Of a DNA stretch of 64,000 nucleotides, positions 21,620-32,505 are shown piece after piece (position 1 is the first letter of the stretch; every line of letters begins with the position of its first letter). The DNA comes from Calonectria ilicicola (lineage: Eukaryota > Ascomycota > Sordariomycetes > Hypocreales > Nectriaceae), in the NCBI GenBank assembly GCA_020809705.1, contig CP085830.1, forward strand, positions 3,038,001-3,102,000, in the 5' to 3' direction. A program made the position numbers and the translations under genes. The notes beneath the pieces are model-generated. The model had not been told where the DNA came from, ran no database searches, and saw nothing but the letters and a program-made list of their open reading frames with translations.

Positions 21620-23733
21620 TCAACGGCGTGCGCTACTGGACTTCTCAAGGAACCGCCTTTGAAGTACCTTCAACATATCCTTCTTCACGCCCAGCGCACT
21701 AAACGTAGCTCTGGCAACGGAAATGCCACATTCGTCATGATTCTCAACCGGGTTTAGAGTCCGCTTGTTGAAGTTGATGCCAATTTCGGGTGTGTAGCAG
21801 TTATTCTCACTACGGGCAGCACGCAGTTGGCAGATTTCATTGGTCTTGCAGGTTCCTGTGCAAGTCTCGGGGTTCCAGCCGCGAGATTTGCGTGAGAGAT
21901 ATGCATTGAAAGCGGAGTCGCTTGACTGGAATAGCGCGGTGACGTTGTGCCAGAAGGCGGCTGTCAGTTCGGCATAGGTGTCAGTAACAGGTGGGCTGAG
22001 CAGCTCGCCGTAGGCTTCCTTGGCCGAATAGTACTTTGTCCACACGGGTCCTGTGGTTTGGAAGGCCGAGTTGGTCATATCGGCAATGTAGGTGGTCGCG
22101 TCGATAACTGCAAAAGTGTCGGGATCGACATCGTAAACCCGGAAAGCAGGCATACCAGATGTCGGTGTAAGAGAAGGACAAATGTAGGATGTGACGAGGG
22201 CGTTGGAAAACTTGGGGTTCGAGTAATCTGAGTAAGTGATCTGGAAGTGGTCCTGGTGTGTATGTCCATAGAACATGGCGGCGATGGTTGCCGAGTACCG
22301 GTTGAAGACCTGGTCTAGGTAGTTGGATTGATCGTGGAAAGAGTTGTGGTCGCCGAGAGGCATGTGGCCGATGATGTATACGCGCTCGCCAGCTTTTTCA
22401 GCCGCATCCAGCTCCTTGACAAGCCATGTGATTTGGTCGTTGGGGTCCTGGAGCATGTTCTTTTGGTAGAGCCAATAGTTTTGGCGATAGTACATGTTAG
22501 TGTTCAGGGAGATGACCCGCAGGTTACCGGATGTGTACTTTGTGGAGTATCCTCCAAGTTTTACCGATTCTGTTTGGGCTTCTTTGTCGATCCACTTGGA
22601 CCAGATATTTGTCAAGAGGTTATTGACCCATTGGCTTGCCTGACCAATTGTGTTGGGCTGGAAGGCGTTGCTTGGATGGGCTTCATGGTTACCAGCTGTT
22701 CCATAGACAGTACCTAGGTTCTTGCTCATAAAGCCGTAGGCGTTATTGACTAAGATTGTTAGCAGGTTCATTTACGTATTACAAGTGTCAGGTCTCACTC
22801 TGTTCTGTATTATATGTCTGGCTTGTATTCCAGACAGCATGATCAACGACATCTCCAGTAAAGATAGCGAACGCAGCATCTGGGGCGATCTTCTTGATGG
22901 CGGCGTACATGCTTTCCTCAAGGCTGACTGGGGAATCACAGTTGTGATTACCGTTGGGACCGGCTGGGGAATTGGTAATGCCAGGCTCATCATCCTTGGT
23001 GTATGGTCTTTATAATGTTAGTCTCAAATTCCCAAAATTCCGCACTTAGAATTCCTCACCTGCAGCATATAGGTTTTGTGCAGTTCGAGTTTGATCCTTC
23101 AACATAAAGAGGATCAATGTGGATATCGGAGTAGTGGACCACTTTAAGGGGAGTTTTTCTGCTTGGTGCAGGACGGCCCTGGGAAGGCTTGGAAGAAGGA
23201 AATGGAACGGTCCATTTTTGAATGGTTGGGTACTCGCACACTCCCAAGAAAGTGATACAAAATTCTTTGGAAGTTCGTGAGTCGATGCTCATTTTCCGTA
23301 TGGCATTGGCAATAATAGGCCCTTCCCGCTCAATAGCTCCGTCGCAGACATCATCATCTTCGGCCTGTGATTGTTAGGCTTGGAGACAAGAATCACTTAG
23401 ACGCACTCACACCAGATAACTTGCAAATTTCCTGGAGGACATCGATGAAGGCACCATCTCCTAGAACAGCAAGTCCTTTGAGGACTAGCAAAAGAGACTT
23501 GTTCTTATTAGATTTTCTCTTCTCGCTCTGTGATGTGGGTTTAAATCACTGACCTCGCATCCTGCGCATGTTGCGTCCGATTTGAACTTGTCCCAAAGGT
23601 CTTCGATCCAATCTCGAGACTGGATGGATCGTGCAATACCGGCAACATGATCCAAAGAGACATCCTCAGCAACAACACCAAATGCGCTCTGTGCCAGGCC
23701 CAAGGCGACAACCAGAGGTGTAAACGGTTTCAT
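21620..23733 (-). CDS. Secreted acid sphingomyelinase-like phosphodiesterase
   Basis: A calcineurin-type metallophosphoesterase predicted to cleave sphingomyelin-like or other phosphodiesters outside the cell. Exons about 23733-23550, 23484-23411, 23364-23060, 23007-22799 and 22749-21620 give 633 residues. Residues 1-19 are a signal peptide (MKPFTPLVVALGLAQSAFG). Cys-rich stretches (about 55-105: CAGCE, ICKLSG, DDDVCDG) look like a saposin-B domain. Metal-ligand motifs follow: SDIHIDP (D166, H168), FTGDVVDH, AGNHEAHP, IGHMPLGDH and YGHTHQDHF. Several Cys near the C-terminus (ETCTGTCKTNEICQ) match the family's C-terminal domain. The first intron needs donor GTGATT at 23549 to keep frame, because the better-looking GTCAGT four bases earlier gives the wrong phase. 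The first junction is therefore uncertain. Confidence 0.85.
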
Positions 23734-24844
23734 GGCGAGCTCTTTGGAAGCAATTTCCCACACTTTGATTTGGACTGAGAGAGAGCGTTGGTTTAAAACC
23801 CAATCTGATCAGATGAAACGGTGCGCTCACTATGTATGAAAACCGGATCCAAGGACCTCTGTGTAGGCCGCTAGGTCTCACATCATAAACTCGTACGGGC
23901 TCCATTTCAGCTCGTGCATTCATGCATAGAATGGCGGGTGATCAGACAAGATGGAAGCTCTCGATCGGCACTGGGAGGCGGCCTTGAGGACGCGCCCAAT
24001 CGGGGCCACCATGTGGCGCATGCTCCCGGGAATTAGCGATGGATTAGGAAACGTTCCTGGCGGAGGATCGCCGTGGGAATCATGGGTCTGGGGGGAGTGC
24101 TCTCCGGCGATGCGCCACGGATGCACCCGTGGTCCAATGACGGCGCTAAGTTACCTCACGGGCCCATGTGATGGTGATGGTTGTTGGTGTAGGTGGTTAG
24201 CATGGTCATTTGGCACCTACCCAATTGCAACACCGAAGTTGAGACTCGAAGCCCGATGGCGGAAAACCGGCGACAAAGCTCGCCCTTTCATTGAATGGGA
24301 AAACATGCCCCCGAAATGACCTGTTATTTTGCACGAGAGTGTCATCTCCGGCTGAAAGTCCTACTCGTGTTTGGGGGGGACGCCAAAGCGCGATGTAACC
24401 CTCTGCTAACAGGTATTTTTAACTAACCAGCGGCAGTTGTGAGATTTTTAACAGCACGTATCGTCTTGACAGAGCTGTGTACCTCAAACTTTCATCATAC
24501 CAGCCAGTGTTCTTCATCTGTCTCGAGAGGAAGCGACGGGGCGGTTCACTGACGGTAACACTTCACGGCAAAGGCGATATCAATAGACTCCAACTTCCAG
24601 AAATGAGAAACGAGATGATATTGTTACACACATAATGACCCAACAACTCAAATATCCTTTCCGCCTTGACTTTTGTTTTTCTAGTGTACAATGAGTTACC
24701 CCAAGCCCATAATCATCTCTCGTACATTTACATTCATAATACCAGCACATGGATGCACTTGCATGGTGATGTTGCAATCGAGCCCCGAACCCAGTAATCT
24801 TACAAAATTTACACGCTCGTGCTTCGCCACCACAGCAGCTCGTC
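23734..24844. other. Sphingomyelinase-like promoter and PET127 3' region
   Basis: 1.1 kb between tandem minus-strand genes. The left half should hold the promoter of the phosphodiesterase gene. Scattered short frames are not convincing. No RNA gene is seen. Confidence 0.55.
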
Positions 24845-27800
24845 TCATTCCTTGCTGATGCTGGGGTCCGTTGGGTGCACGGCATCAGCGGGCAGTGGAT
24901 TCTTGTCCCACGCAACTTTCAGGCCCGTTTTCGAGTCCTCCAAGTCCTGTCGCTGCCTCCACATCTTGCCCTTGCTGACTTTGTCGGCTAGCCGACCTCC
25001 CCACATCTTGTACCACTGCTTGTTTGTATCTTCAGGGTCATATTGATACGCTGTTCTTCTTCGATTTTTGATTTGCTGATAGATCTTTTTGGCCTTTTCA
25101 TCTGCCAGCTCGGTGATGAGATATTCAACTTGTGGTGGTGAAGCCATTTGTTGAGCTGTAATCCGCTCCACAGGTGATCCCTTGGATTTGTTCTGAATGG
25201 TGACCAACATTCCGAATACTTCTTTCTTATTATCTGTATCGACTGGTTCGACACCAGATGTAGCAGATGCTTGATCGGGATTCGGGACTGGATGAGCGCT
25301 CTCCTTAGCCATTGTCTCTGCAGGCTCCACTGTGCTCTCGATAGAAGACTTCGTTGTCTCTTCTCTATCAACGTCTTTTTCGACCTCACGCGCTTCGGCG
25401 GCTAATTTAGAAAGGACCTGCTCGAAAACACCCAAAACTGTCGGCTTATTTTCCACATTTTGGGCGACTTTGAGGATGAGATCCTTCAATGAAGTGACCG
25501 GAACACTTCCTTCTGTTGATTTGACGTCTTCATCAGGGTGCTCCGCTGCATTGACCCCGCTGTCATCAGTCTCAACACTAGCATGGATCGTATCCTTGCT
25601 AGATTCAGCATTCTGGACAGCAACGTCATCATCTTTCTCACTGCCATCCTGCTCAATGGGTTGCTGAGTGTCTCGCGAGTTGTTGTTGTCCTTGGCTCCA
25701 GGAAGATCGGCGGCCAGTGCTTCGACTAGTGCATTCAGATAAGAATCTTTTTCTTCATCTGACTTGCCACGAAGGAGCCCGCTCTGGTTAAGGGCCTCAT
25801 GGATAGCATCTCTTACGGTTTGCAGACCCTTGGAATCATCCTCCACGGTCTCATCAACCCTGGACATCATCTCGTCCCAAATGGCCTGGCGTTGGTGCTG
25901 AGACAATTCTTCTTGTGCAGGCATCTCCTCATCGAGTTGTTCTTGGTCTGTCTCATTCATGTCCTCCTCAAGGCGGGATTCCACCGCCTCAGATTCTCGA
26001 CGGGCAAGGTCTAGAATGTCAGATTTAGCTTCTTCCATAGATTCCTCGCCACTAGCTTTTGTTCGTGCAATGTCATCATCATTGACTGGCTCGACAAAAA
26101 AGTAGGTCAGAGGAGGTTTCGTCTCACGAGTCTCCACATGTAACCGCAGTGATTTCCCGGGGAACCGCGCTGTTGCCCGGTCTAAAAGATCGTTCAAGAT
26201 CTGTAGACTGGCCTTGAACTCATCGTCTCCCAACCGCCGGTCCCGAGCCCCATGGAGTGCCAGGTCCATCTCGGTAAGGGGGACATACTGAAAACCAAAG
26301 ATTCGTTGAGTATTGTGAAAGGCAACAAATATACCATCCATCCGCCCCATTCGAACTTGTAGGGAATATTTGAGAAGTGCGGACCGAACCATGTCGTAGT
26401 ACTCGCGCTCGTACGATTCCCATTGACCGGTTCGGTATCGAATTTCGTAACCAACTCCCTTCTTATGGTTCGCGGCATCCATGCGAATGGGAACTACTGC
26501 TCTGGTCTTGAGATCAAACATTCCGGTGCCCGGGAGCCTCGGGTCGTGGGCATCCAGTTGCGATCGCATCATAAAATCACCAAAGGTGGTATAATGGTAG
26601 CCTTCTTCGGCATTCTTTTCCTCTTCCGAGAGCTGATGCGAGCGAGTTCGGCGATACTTTTCAAAATCCTCCTTTGGCAAAGTAAGAAGTTTCTCCATAG
26701 ACTTTCCGAGCATGCTGAGGATATTTCCAGTGTCGAACTGCTTGTCCGCGTCAATTGCGTAAATCCCGTCCTGATGATGAGCAAATGCAGCGGCGGGGGA
26801 ACGTGTAATTTTTGTAAAGCTCTCAAACTCGACTTCAAAGTCTCGACTGAGCCCCTCAAAATTTGGCTTCCTCCAAGCTGAGAGGAGAAAGTGAAAATGA
26901 GAGAGAATTGATGTCATACTGGATGTGGAACCACAGTATTTTTTCTCATGCTTCTTGCAAAGATCCCGGAGTTTGACGTCCTTGGACGACGTAATATAGT
27001 CCTTCAGAGCGTCAAAATCGAATTCGTCCACGGGCATGATGGTGGCAAGATAGGGGTCAAAATTGTATACACGCGACCGTTTATCCCGCAGCTCATAAAC
27101 TCCTGGATTAAAGAGGACCCGATCAAGGTTATGGGCGAGTTTTGGGACGTCCAAGGGCTTGTCATCTTCGACTGGCTGAAATTCAAGGTTTCTCGGTGTA
27201 AAAGATTTCACATCCAGTGTTCGGTTTTTCCATTTCTTGGGAATATCGCCGTCAACCGCTGGGGAAGATTTTGTGCTGGATCGGCTTCTTCTAGTTGAAG
27301 ATTTGGTAGGAGTGCTTTTAGTTGGTTTTGTTGACTCATCTGGTGTTGTTTCTGACATTTTCTGTTCCTCAGTAAAGGTTGATTCTTCCCCTGGGGGTGG
27401 TCCTTTCAATTTTTTCTTAATAGATGAAAATATACCCATCCCTATGCCTTGTGCGACATTCTCGGGAATTTGCGCGGGGTTGCCGGCTGATGGCAGCTCA
27501 GTGGGTGAGTATTCTGCAAACGATATTCCTTGAGGATCAATTTCCGAAGGAATTGATAGCTCGCCAGTCTCAATTTCGAAGCCATTGGCCTGGTCTGGTA
27601 TAGTTGAAGAGTCTGCTTTCTTCTTTCTCCTCCTCTTCTTCGAAGCCTCTCCTCCAGCTTGCACTCCATACACTTTTCTGACCACATTTAGTGCTTCGTC
27701 GAAACCATCTTCGCCTTTCGAAACGCCAGATGAATCATTCTCGACCATTTCGGTTGCATCTTCTTTCTCTGGAGATAGCTTTTTCGGGGGCGCTTTCTTC

Positions 27801-28105
27801 GAGCTGGAATCCGTAACTTCTCGTCGCAGTGTTGCACGGAGTTGTGACTTCTCTCGTCGGAGGGATCGCTTTGAGGCCTTAGACTGTGTCCTAGAATCGG
27901 CTGCGAGATTTGCAAGGTCTTTTAAGCGTGCTTCTACGTCTGCATCCGAAATTTTCGTGGACTCGCTCTCGTTCTTGTCGTTCTTGTCGCCCTCGGTCGC
28001 AAACGTTCGGTATCGTGCAAAGCCCTGCCCTAAAGAAGAGGCAGGAATTCGGTAGATCTGTGTGAGTCTGACCGATTGGCCAATGCCATGCCGCAGACGA
28101 AGCAT
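24845..28105 (-). CDS. PET127: Mitochondrial RNA-processing protein Pet127
   Basis: An intronless gene; from ATG 28105 it encodes 1,086 residues. The N-terminus (MLRLRHGIGQ..., then RYRTFATEG) is a classical mitochondrial targeting sequence with a processing-like Arg motif. The conserved core spans about residues 295-760 (for example HNLDRVLFNPGVYELRD, and FDLKTRAVVPIRMD at 530-543). Pet127 takes part in 5' processing and decay of mitochondrial RNAs, and in Candida it behaves as a 5'-to-3' exonuclease with a PD-(D/E)XK fold; the DLK at 531-533 fits the (D/E)XK motif. Flanks are low complexity: Lys/Ser-rich at 80-290 and Glu/Asp-rich at about 780-1000. In-frame ATGs at 28264 and 28279 would add up to 58 residues; 28105 is preferred because a presequence follows directly and it has A at -3. 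Confidence 0.88.
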   Translation of the reverse strand: MLRLRHGIGQSVRLTQIYRIPASSLGQGFARYRTFATEGDKNDKNESESTKISDADVEARLKDLANLAADSRTQSKASKRSLRREKSQLRATLRREVTDSSSKKAPPKKLSPEKEDATEMVENDSSGVSKGEDGFDEALNVVRKVYGVQAGGEASKKRRRKKKADSSTIPDQANGFEIETGELSIPSEIDPQGISFAEYSPTELPSAGNPAQIPENVAQGIGMGIFSSIKKKLKGPPPGEESTFTEEQKMSETTPDESTKPTKSTPTKSSTRRSRSSTKSSPAVDGDIPKKWKNRTLDVKSFTPRNLEFQPVEDDKPLDVPKLAHNLDRVLFNPGVYELRDKRSRVYNFDPYLATIMPVDEFDFDALKDYITSSKDVKLRDLCKKHEKKYCGSTSSMTSILSHFHFLLSAWRKPNFEGLSRDFEVEFESFTKITRSPAAAFAHHQDGIYAIDADKQFDTGNILSMLGKSMEKLLTLPKEDFEKYRRTRSHQLSEEEKNAEEGYHYTTFGDFMMRSQLDAHDPRLPGTGMFDLKTRAVVPIRMDAANHKKGVGYEIRYRTGQWESYEREYYDMVRSALLKYSLQVRMGRMDGIFVAFHNTQRIFGFQYVPLTEMDLALHGARDRRLGDDEFKASLQILNDLLDRATARFPGKSLRLHVETRETKPPLTYFFVEPVNDDDIARTKASGEESMEEAKSDILDLARRESEAVESRLEEDMNETDQEQLDEEMPAQEELSQHQRQAIWDEMMSRVDETVEDDSKGLQTVRDAIHEALNQSGLLRGKSDEEKDSYLNALVEALAADLPGAKDNNNSRDTQQPIEQDGSEKDDDVAVQNAESSKDTIHASVETDDSGVNAAEHPDEDVKSTEGSVPVTSLKDLILKVAQNVENKPTVLGVFEQVLSKLAAEAREVEKDVDREETTKSSIESTVEPAETMAKESAHPVPNPDQASATSGVEPVDTDNKKEVFGMLVTIQNKSKGSPVERITAQQMASPPQVEYLITELADEKAKKIYQQIKNRRRTAYQYDPEDTNKQWYKMWGGRLADKVSKGKMWRQRQDLEDSKTGLKVAWDKNPLPADAVHPTDPSISKE

Positions 28106-28660
28106 TGTGGCGACATCAACAGGCTTTGGTGTTTTTAAGTGAGTGAGCTGTTGCTGGACAAAACATTTTCGCAGAGATCCATTCACACTGCACTGTGCTT
28201 GTATCGATAAGGATAAGCGGCGGGACTTGCAAGGGTACGTAGGTGGCACGGGTGGCAGAAACATGGCACCTCTTACCATTCGTCAATTGTCAAGATTAAG
28301 AATCATTCTAGCAATACATAGATGAATCAAGGCTGTCCAATGAACTGTTTCCCATATCTGACCACAAATGGTGTTTATTTTATTTTCGCATTCTGTATTG
28401 TTGCGGAATGTGGCCTATATTCTTTTACATGGGTGGGTACCTGTATGTACAAGGACGCGCAGCTCATGGTCGGAATTACTTCGGTGACCAACCAGAAACT
28501 CTGTCGCACGTGGCTGGCTACAAAGGAGCTCTCGCACTACTGTACTTGTTAGCCTGCGCCAAGCAGCTGGTCTCTGCTTCTATCTACGTATCCGCACCTG
28601 GAACACCACATCGCCAACACAAGTACAGTCTCACAAGAGGCAAAGCCTCGTGAAGCAGCT
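28106..28660. promoter_or_regulatory. Divergent promoter between PET127 and HID1
   Basis: These 555 bases lie between two outward-facing start codons and must drive both genes. Two in-frame upstream ATGs of PET127 lie inside (28264, 28279 on the minus strand). No defined regulatory motif is claimed. Confidence 0.6.
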
Positions 28661-31392
28661 ATGGGTGCGAGTGACTCCAAGCTCGTCTTCAAGCGAGGCA
28701 TCTTTCGCCTGTCAGAAGAGCGACACATCCCGGCCGACGACAACTACTGGACTGCTGTTCGAACCCATCTCCCCACCATGTCCGTCCTCCTCTTGCTAAC
28801 AGGGCACTAGTTCTGGGAGCTCCCCGAGTCTTCTGAAGATATCTTTAGTCTTTTTACACCGGCCGATGTTCGCCGAACCCGAGATAGCGCCCTCGAAAAT
28901 ATCGAAACACTTATTCTGGCCGTGACGTCGCGGTTGTTCCGACTACGTCATCACCCATCGTTTCCCGAACCCGAACTCGCACCTGAACAAGAGGCTCTGA
29001 ACTGCGTTAGGGTTCTCACTCGTATTCTCCCTTACCTTTACGAAAAGGAATCTTTAAGTTCCTGGGAAGAGCAGTTCTTTTGGGGTCAAAGGAGAAAGCG
29101 CACCCGCCAATCAGCCATCGCAAATGAAGTCCTGTTCGACGAGGCTCATGAGGAGGGAAAGACCGAGGGCCCAGAATTCGAAACCGCAAAGCCGCTTGCG
29201 GAGGAGTTGATTGATACGCTAATTGACTTGCTCTTCTTCTCGGAGCTCACTCTTCCTCGCCAGCCGAGTGGGCGATCCAAAGTCACGTACGCAATATGGC
29301 AAAGTGGTGTGGGATGCAACACAGCCGTTGCTACCACGAAAGAATACGAAAACAATCGGTCTGAGATTTTGCGGTTGTTGTTAACACTGTCAGGACAGAG
29401 CATGTACATGACGGCGGGCGTCCTTCCACAGCATGGTGTGCGAGCCTTGACCCATATCTGCACATGCTCAGACAAGCAGGTTGTCCTTTCAGTTCTGTGC
29501 TCTCTCCTCAACACGGTGCGTCGATTCCCGCTCTATTGGTTGAGAAATCTAGCTAACTCTGCAATATTTAGACGCTTAAGTATAACCCTGCCAGTTGGCG
29601 TGTGCCATACAATACTTTGGTCTTTAAAGATGGAAAAGAGCTGCTTGTTACATATTCATTACAATTTCTGTTGGTTGTCCTCCTGTATCCAATTCCAGAG
29701 AGCCCATCCAATCCGTCACCGAAGAACTTTTATCGCCATTTTCTTGGACGTTTGCACCGACCACAGGACTTTCAGTTTATTGTCGATGGAATGACGAGGG
29801 TCCTCAATCAACCACTTCAAGAGAAGACCTCTTATCTGCCGGGATCACAGTCTTCTGGCAATTTTGCGCCAGAGATTCTCATGTTATTCTGGGAAATTAC
29901 GCAGTGCAATAAGAGATTCAGGTCTTTTATCATCGACACCGAGAGGGCGCATGACTTTGTTATCATGACGTTATTTTACGCCTTGGAATATAAGAATGAC
30001 GCTGCAAAGCAAGGCGTGGTCCGCATGTGTGCTTTTCTCCTGCAAACCCTCAGCGTGGAACCCAACTTTGGTGTCAATTTGAACAAATATTTTGAGGGTC
30101 AAGAGAGCTTGCCTGTCTCAATCAGAGTGCCTGGTTTCAGAGGCACATATGCCGACTTCTTGATCCATTCCATTTACACGTTAATTACGACAAGCCAGGG
30201 CCGGCTCACTGCGATATACCCGGCTCTTCTCGCAGTGATAAATAATATCGCGCCATATCTAGAGGGCCTTAGCAGTATCAGCAGCTCAAAACTTATGCAG
30301 CTCTTCTCTTCAATGTCGTCGCCGTCCTTCTTGCTCGCCAATGAATCGAACCACAGCCTTCTACACTCTTTGCTAGAATCAATCAGCGCGATCATCGAGA
30401 ACAAGTACGCTAAAAACCCTGAGCTCATATATGTGATTTTGAAGAACAAGAAGCGTATCGAGGCTCTCCGCACTTTCACATTGGAGAGTGGGCAAGAGGA
30501 GATTGAGAGAAGAAACAGAAGGAGGAAAGACTCCGGTGGCCAGAATGACCCTTTTGATACTAGCTCTGTCCGAAGTTCAGTGGACAGCGTGGCAAGCCCA
30601 ACAGTTTCCCAGCCTCGACAGTCTGCTTTGGAAGAAGTCCCAGAGGATGGAGCGTTTGCCATTGGGGATGATGAGGATGAAAGTGACGATGACCACCAGC
30701 CGACCCCTGCCCGGTCAACATCAAGTGAAAATCAATCCCAGACCTCCTCAACGCCCAACGCCGAGGACGCGTTGCCTACGCAGCTACGCGGCATGTCTGA
30801 GAAGGCTCGAGGCAAAATGCCAGCTGGCATCCCCAGCTTTTCTCGACAGAACAGTACGACCAGCCTAGCAGGGCACTCGCTGTCGGGTCAGTCACATAGT
30901 GGCGCGTTTGAGCCAAGTGCACACTGGATCGATAGCTGGTTGCCTGAACTGCCTTTGCACACGATCCTCGCAGTCATTCAACAGGTCTCTTCTTTGCTCC
31001 CACGTCAAGACTTGGCAAACGACCTGCCGACGCCAGAGGCGTTACGAAGCATCTCAAAGATTCAAATCGTTGGCATCGAGCCGTCGCCCCCACGCGTTCA
31101 TTCCTTTGAGTGGTCCCATCTAGCGCTTGGGTGGTATGAGTCGCTTCTGTGGGGTATTATATTTACAAGCGAGATGCAGGTTGCCAAAGGTGCCATGAGA
31201 ATTTGGAACGGAACCTCAATCAAACTCTTCCGAGTCCAAGAGACAGCGCCAGAAGGCCCCACTCTAACGTCCCCTCGGGGGGCGGTTGACGCCGTGGGGA
31301 GCAACATCGTGTCCCGGATAGGTCAAATCAACCTTCGAGGCGCGCCCGTCGGAGGTGGCCCGGCTCCACCACCTGCACAACAGCATCACTAG
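28661..31392 (+). CDS. HID1-family peripheral Golgi protein
   Basis: Exons 28661-28756, 28811-29515 and 29572-31392 (introns 54 and 56 nt) give 873 residues. The N-terminus MGASDSKLVFK keeps the Gly-2 myristoylation motif of human/worm HID1 (typically MG..DSKL). The junction YWTAFWELPESSEDIFSLF across intron 1 matches the family start. HID1 proteins associate with medial/trans-Golgi membranes and help sort cargo into secretory granules; in fungi Ecm30-type relatives exist and are linked to cell-wall and transport phenotypes. An acidic Ser/Pro-rich insertion (about residues 570-700) interrupts the helical repeat-like body. The C-terminal block DSWLPELPLHTILAVIQQVS then HSFEWSHLALGWYESLLWG is characteristic. 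The final 30 residues are Pro/Gly-rich. Identification is confident, fungal function inferred. Confidence 0.87.
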
Positions 31393-32505
31393 TGGGGACA
31401 GGGTCTATGGAGGCAGGACATAAGTACTATAAACCACGTACGGAAACATTGCGGCGTTGAGGATTCAAGGGCTCTGTAAGGCGTTCGAGGCGGGACTCTG
31501 AACTATAGGTGGAATTTTAGGCTAGCAATGTGAGATGCGTCTTGCAAACCATGCAAATCCAGATCATGCGTGACTTTTACCCCGCCAATGCAAAGAAATG
31601 GGCAGGTGCCAGGCTTCCATGCTATTAGGCCGTGGCCAGGAGTATAATGCAGCAAAGTAAAGGAGGGCACGACATGTGTCTTTTTTTTTTCTCTTTCTCT
31701 TTCGCGAGGGCAATTCTGATTTGTTTACTCCGTATTTATGTGTTTTTTTTTTTTTTTTTTAATTCATACTCTTCCTTGTTCTCCCACGTGCCCAACAATT
31801 TCCACTCGTTCTGCGAATTGATGATGGCGCATTGTCATAAATAACGGGTGTCACTCTAGCGGTGTTTCAGATGCCCCATTCGCCTACAAGGGGTCCATGT
31901 GGCTAGGCGGACGAAAGCACCATCCCAGGATCCCTAGCCTACGCTTGTGGAAAACCACTTGCTTTCCTTGATTCTAGTGCAGGAAACTTGGAAGTCAAGG
32001 CTGGGCCAGGATAAGCTCGCATTGACCACTGGAGCCCAGAATCAGATTCGAATGATGGAGCACCACCCTGGACCATCATTTCCGAGCTCTGAGCAGCTGT
32101 CGCACGCACCGCCACTGGGCGTCAATGCGCTAGACGAATCAATGTCATGGACTCGGTCGGACGATCCGGGAGCGTTGCAATGTGCGCGAAAGCCACACAA
32201 CTTGAGTTTGAGACGCGCACGCCACGTCAGGGTCCCATTGATATGTAGCTGCCGCCCTGCCCAGCCGGACATCATGGGTGATGCGGTATAGCGTGGAGAC
32301 ACTCACGCTTTTACCGATTACCGAGCGAGGCTGCTGCTGTTTTTACCTTTGTTTTACATCCCGAGCCACTGTCCCAGGCTGCAGAGTTGGGATAAATTTT
32401 GGCCCGTTCATCTTTGGCAGTGATTTTGGCTGCCGTCCCGGCCTGACAGTGAGTGCAGCAGAGCAAACAAAGCGGCGCCGAGTACGACGCCGTTAGTGTA
32501 TCAAG
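31393..32505. other. HID1 3' region and promoter of the epoxide-hydrolase-like gene
   Basis: 1.1 kb. It holds T-runs at 31681-31690 (10 T) and 31743-31760 (18 T) downstream of HID1. The right half should be the promoter of the next gene. No other feature is seen. Confidence 0.55.
31743..31760. repeat. Poly-T tract (18 T)
   Basis: A homopolymer about 350 bases downstream of the HID1 stop; a T10 tract lies 53 bases before it. Confidence 0.95.

Noticed and set aside
18831..23733. FMO plus phosphodiesterase as a biosynthetic cluster
   Set aside because: No polyketide/peptide synthase, terpene cyclase, P450, transporter or cluster regulator is nearby; the two genes belong to unrelated pathways.
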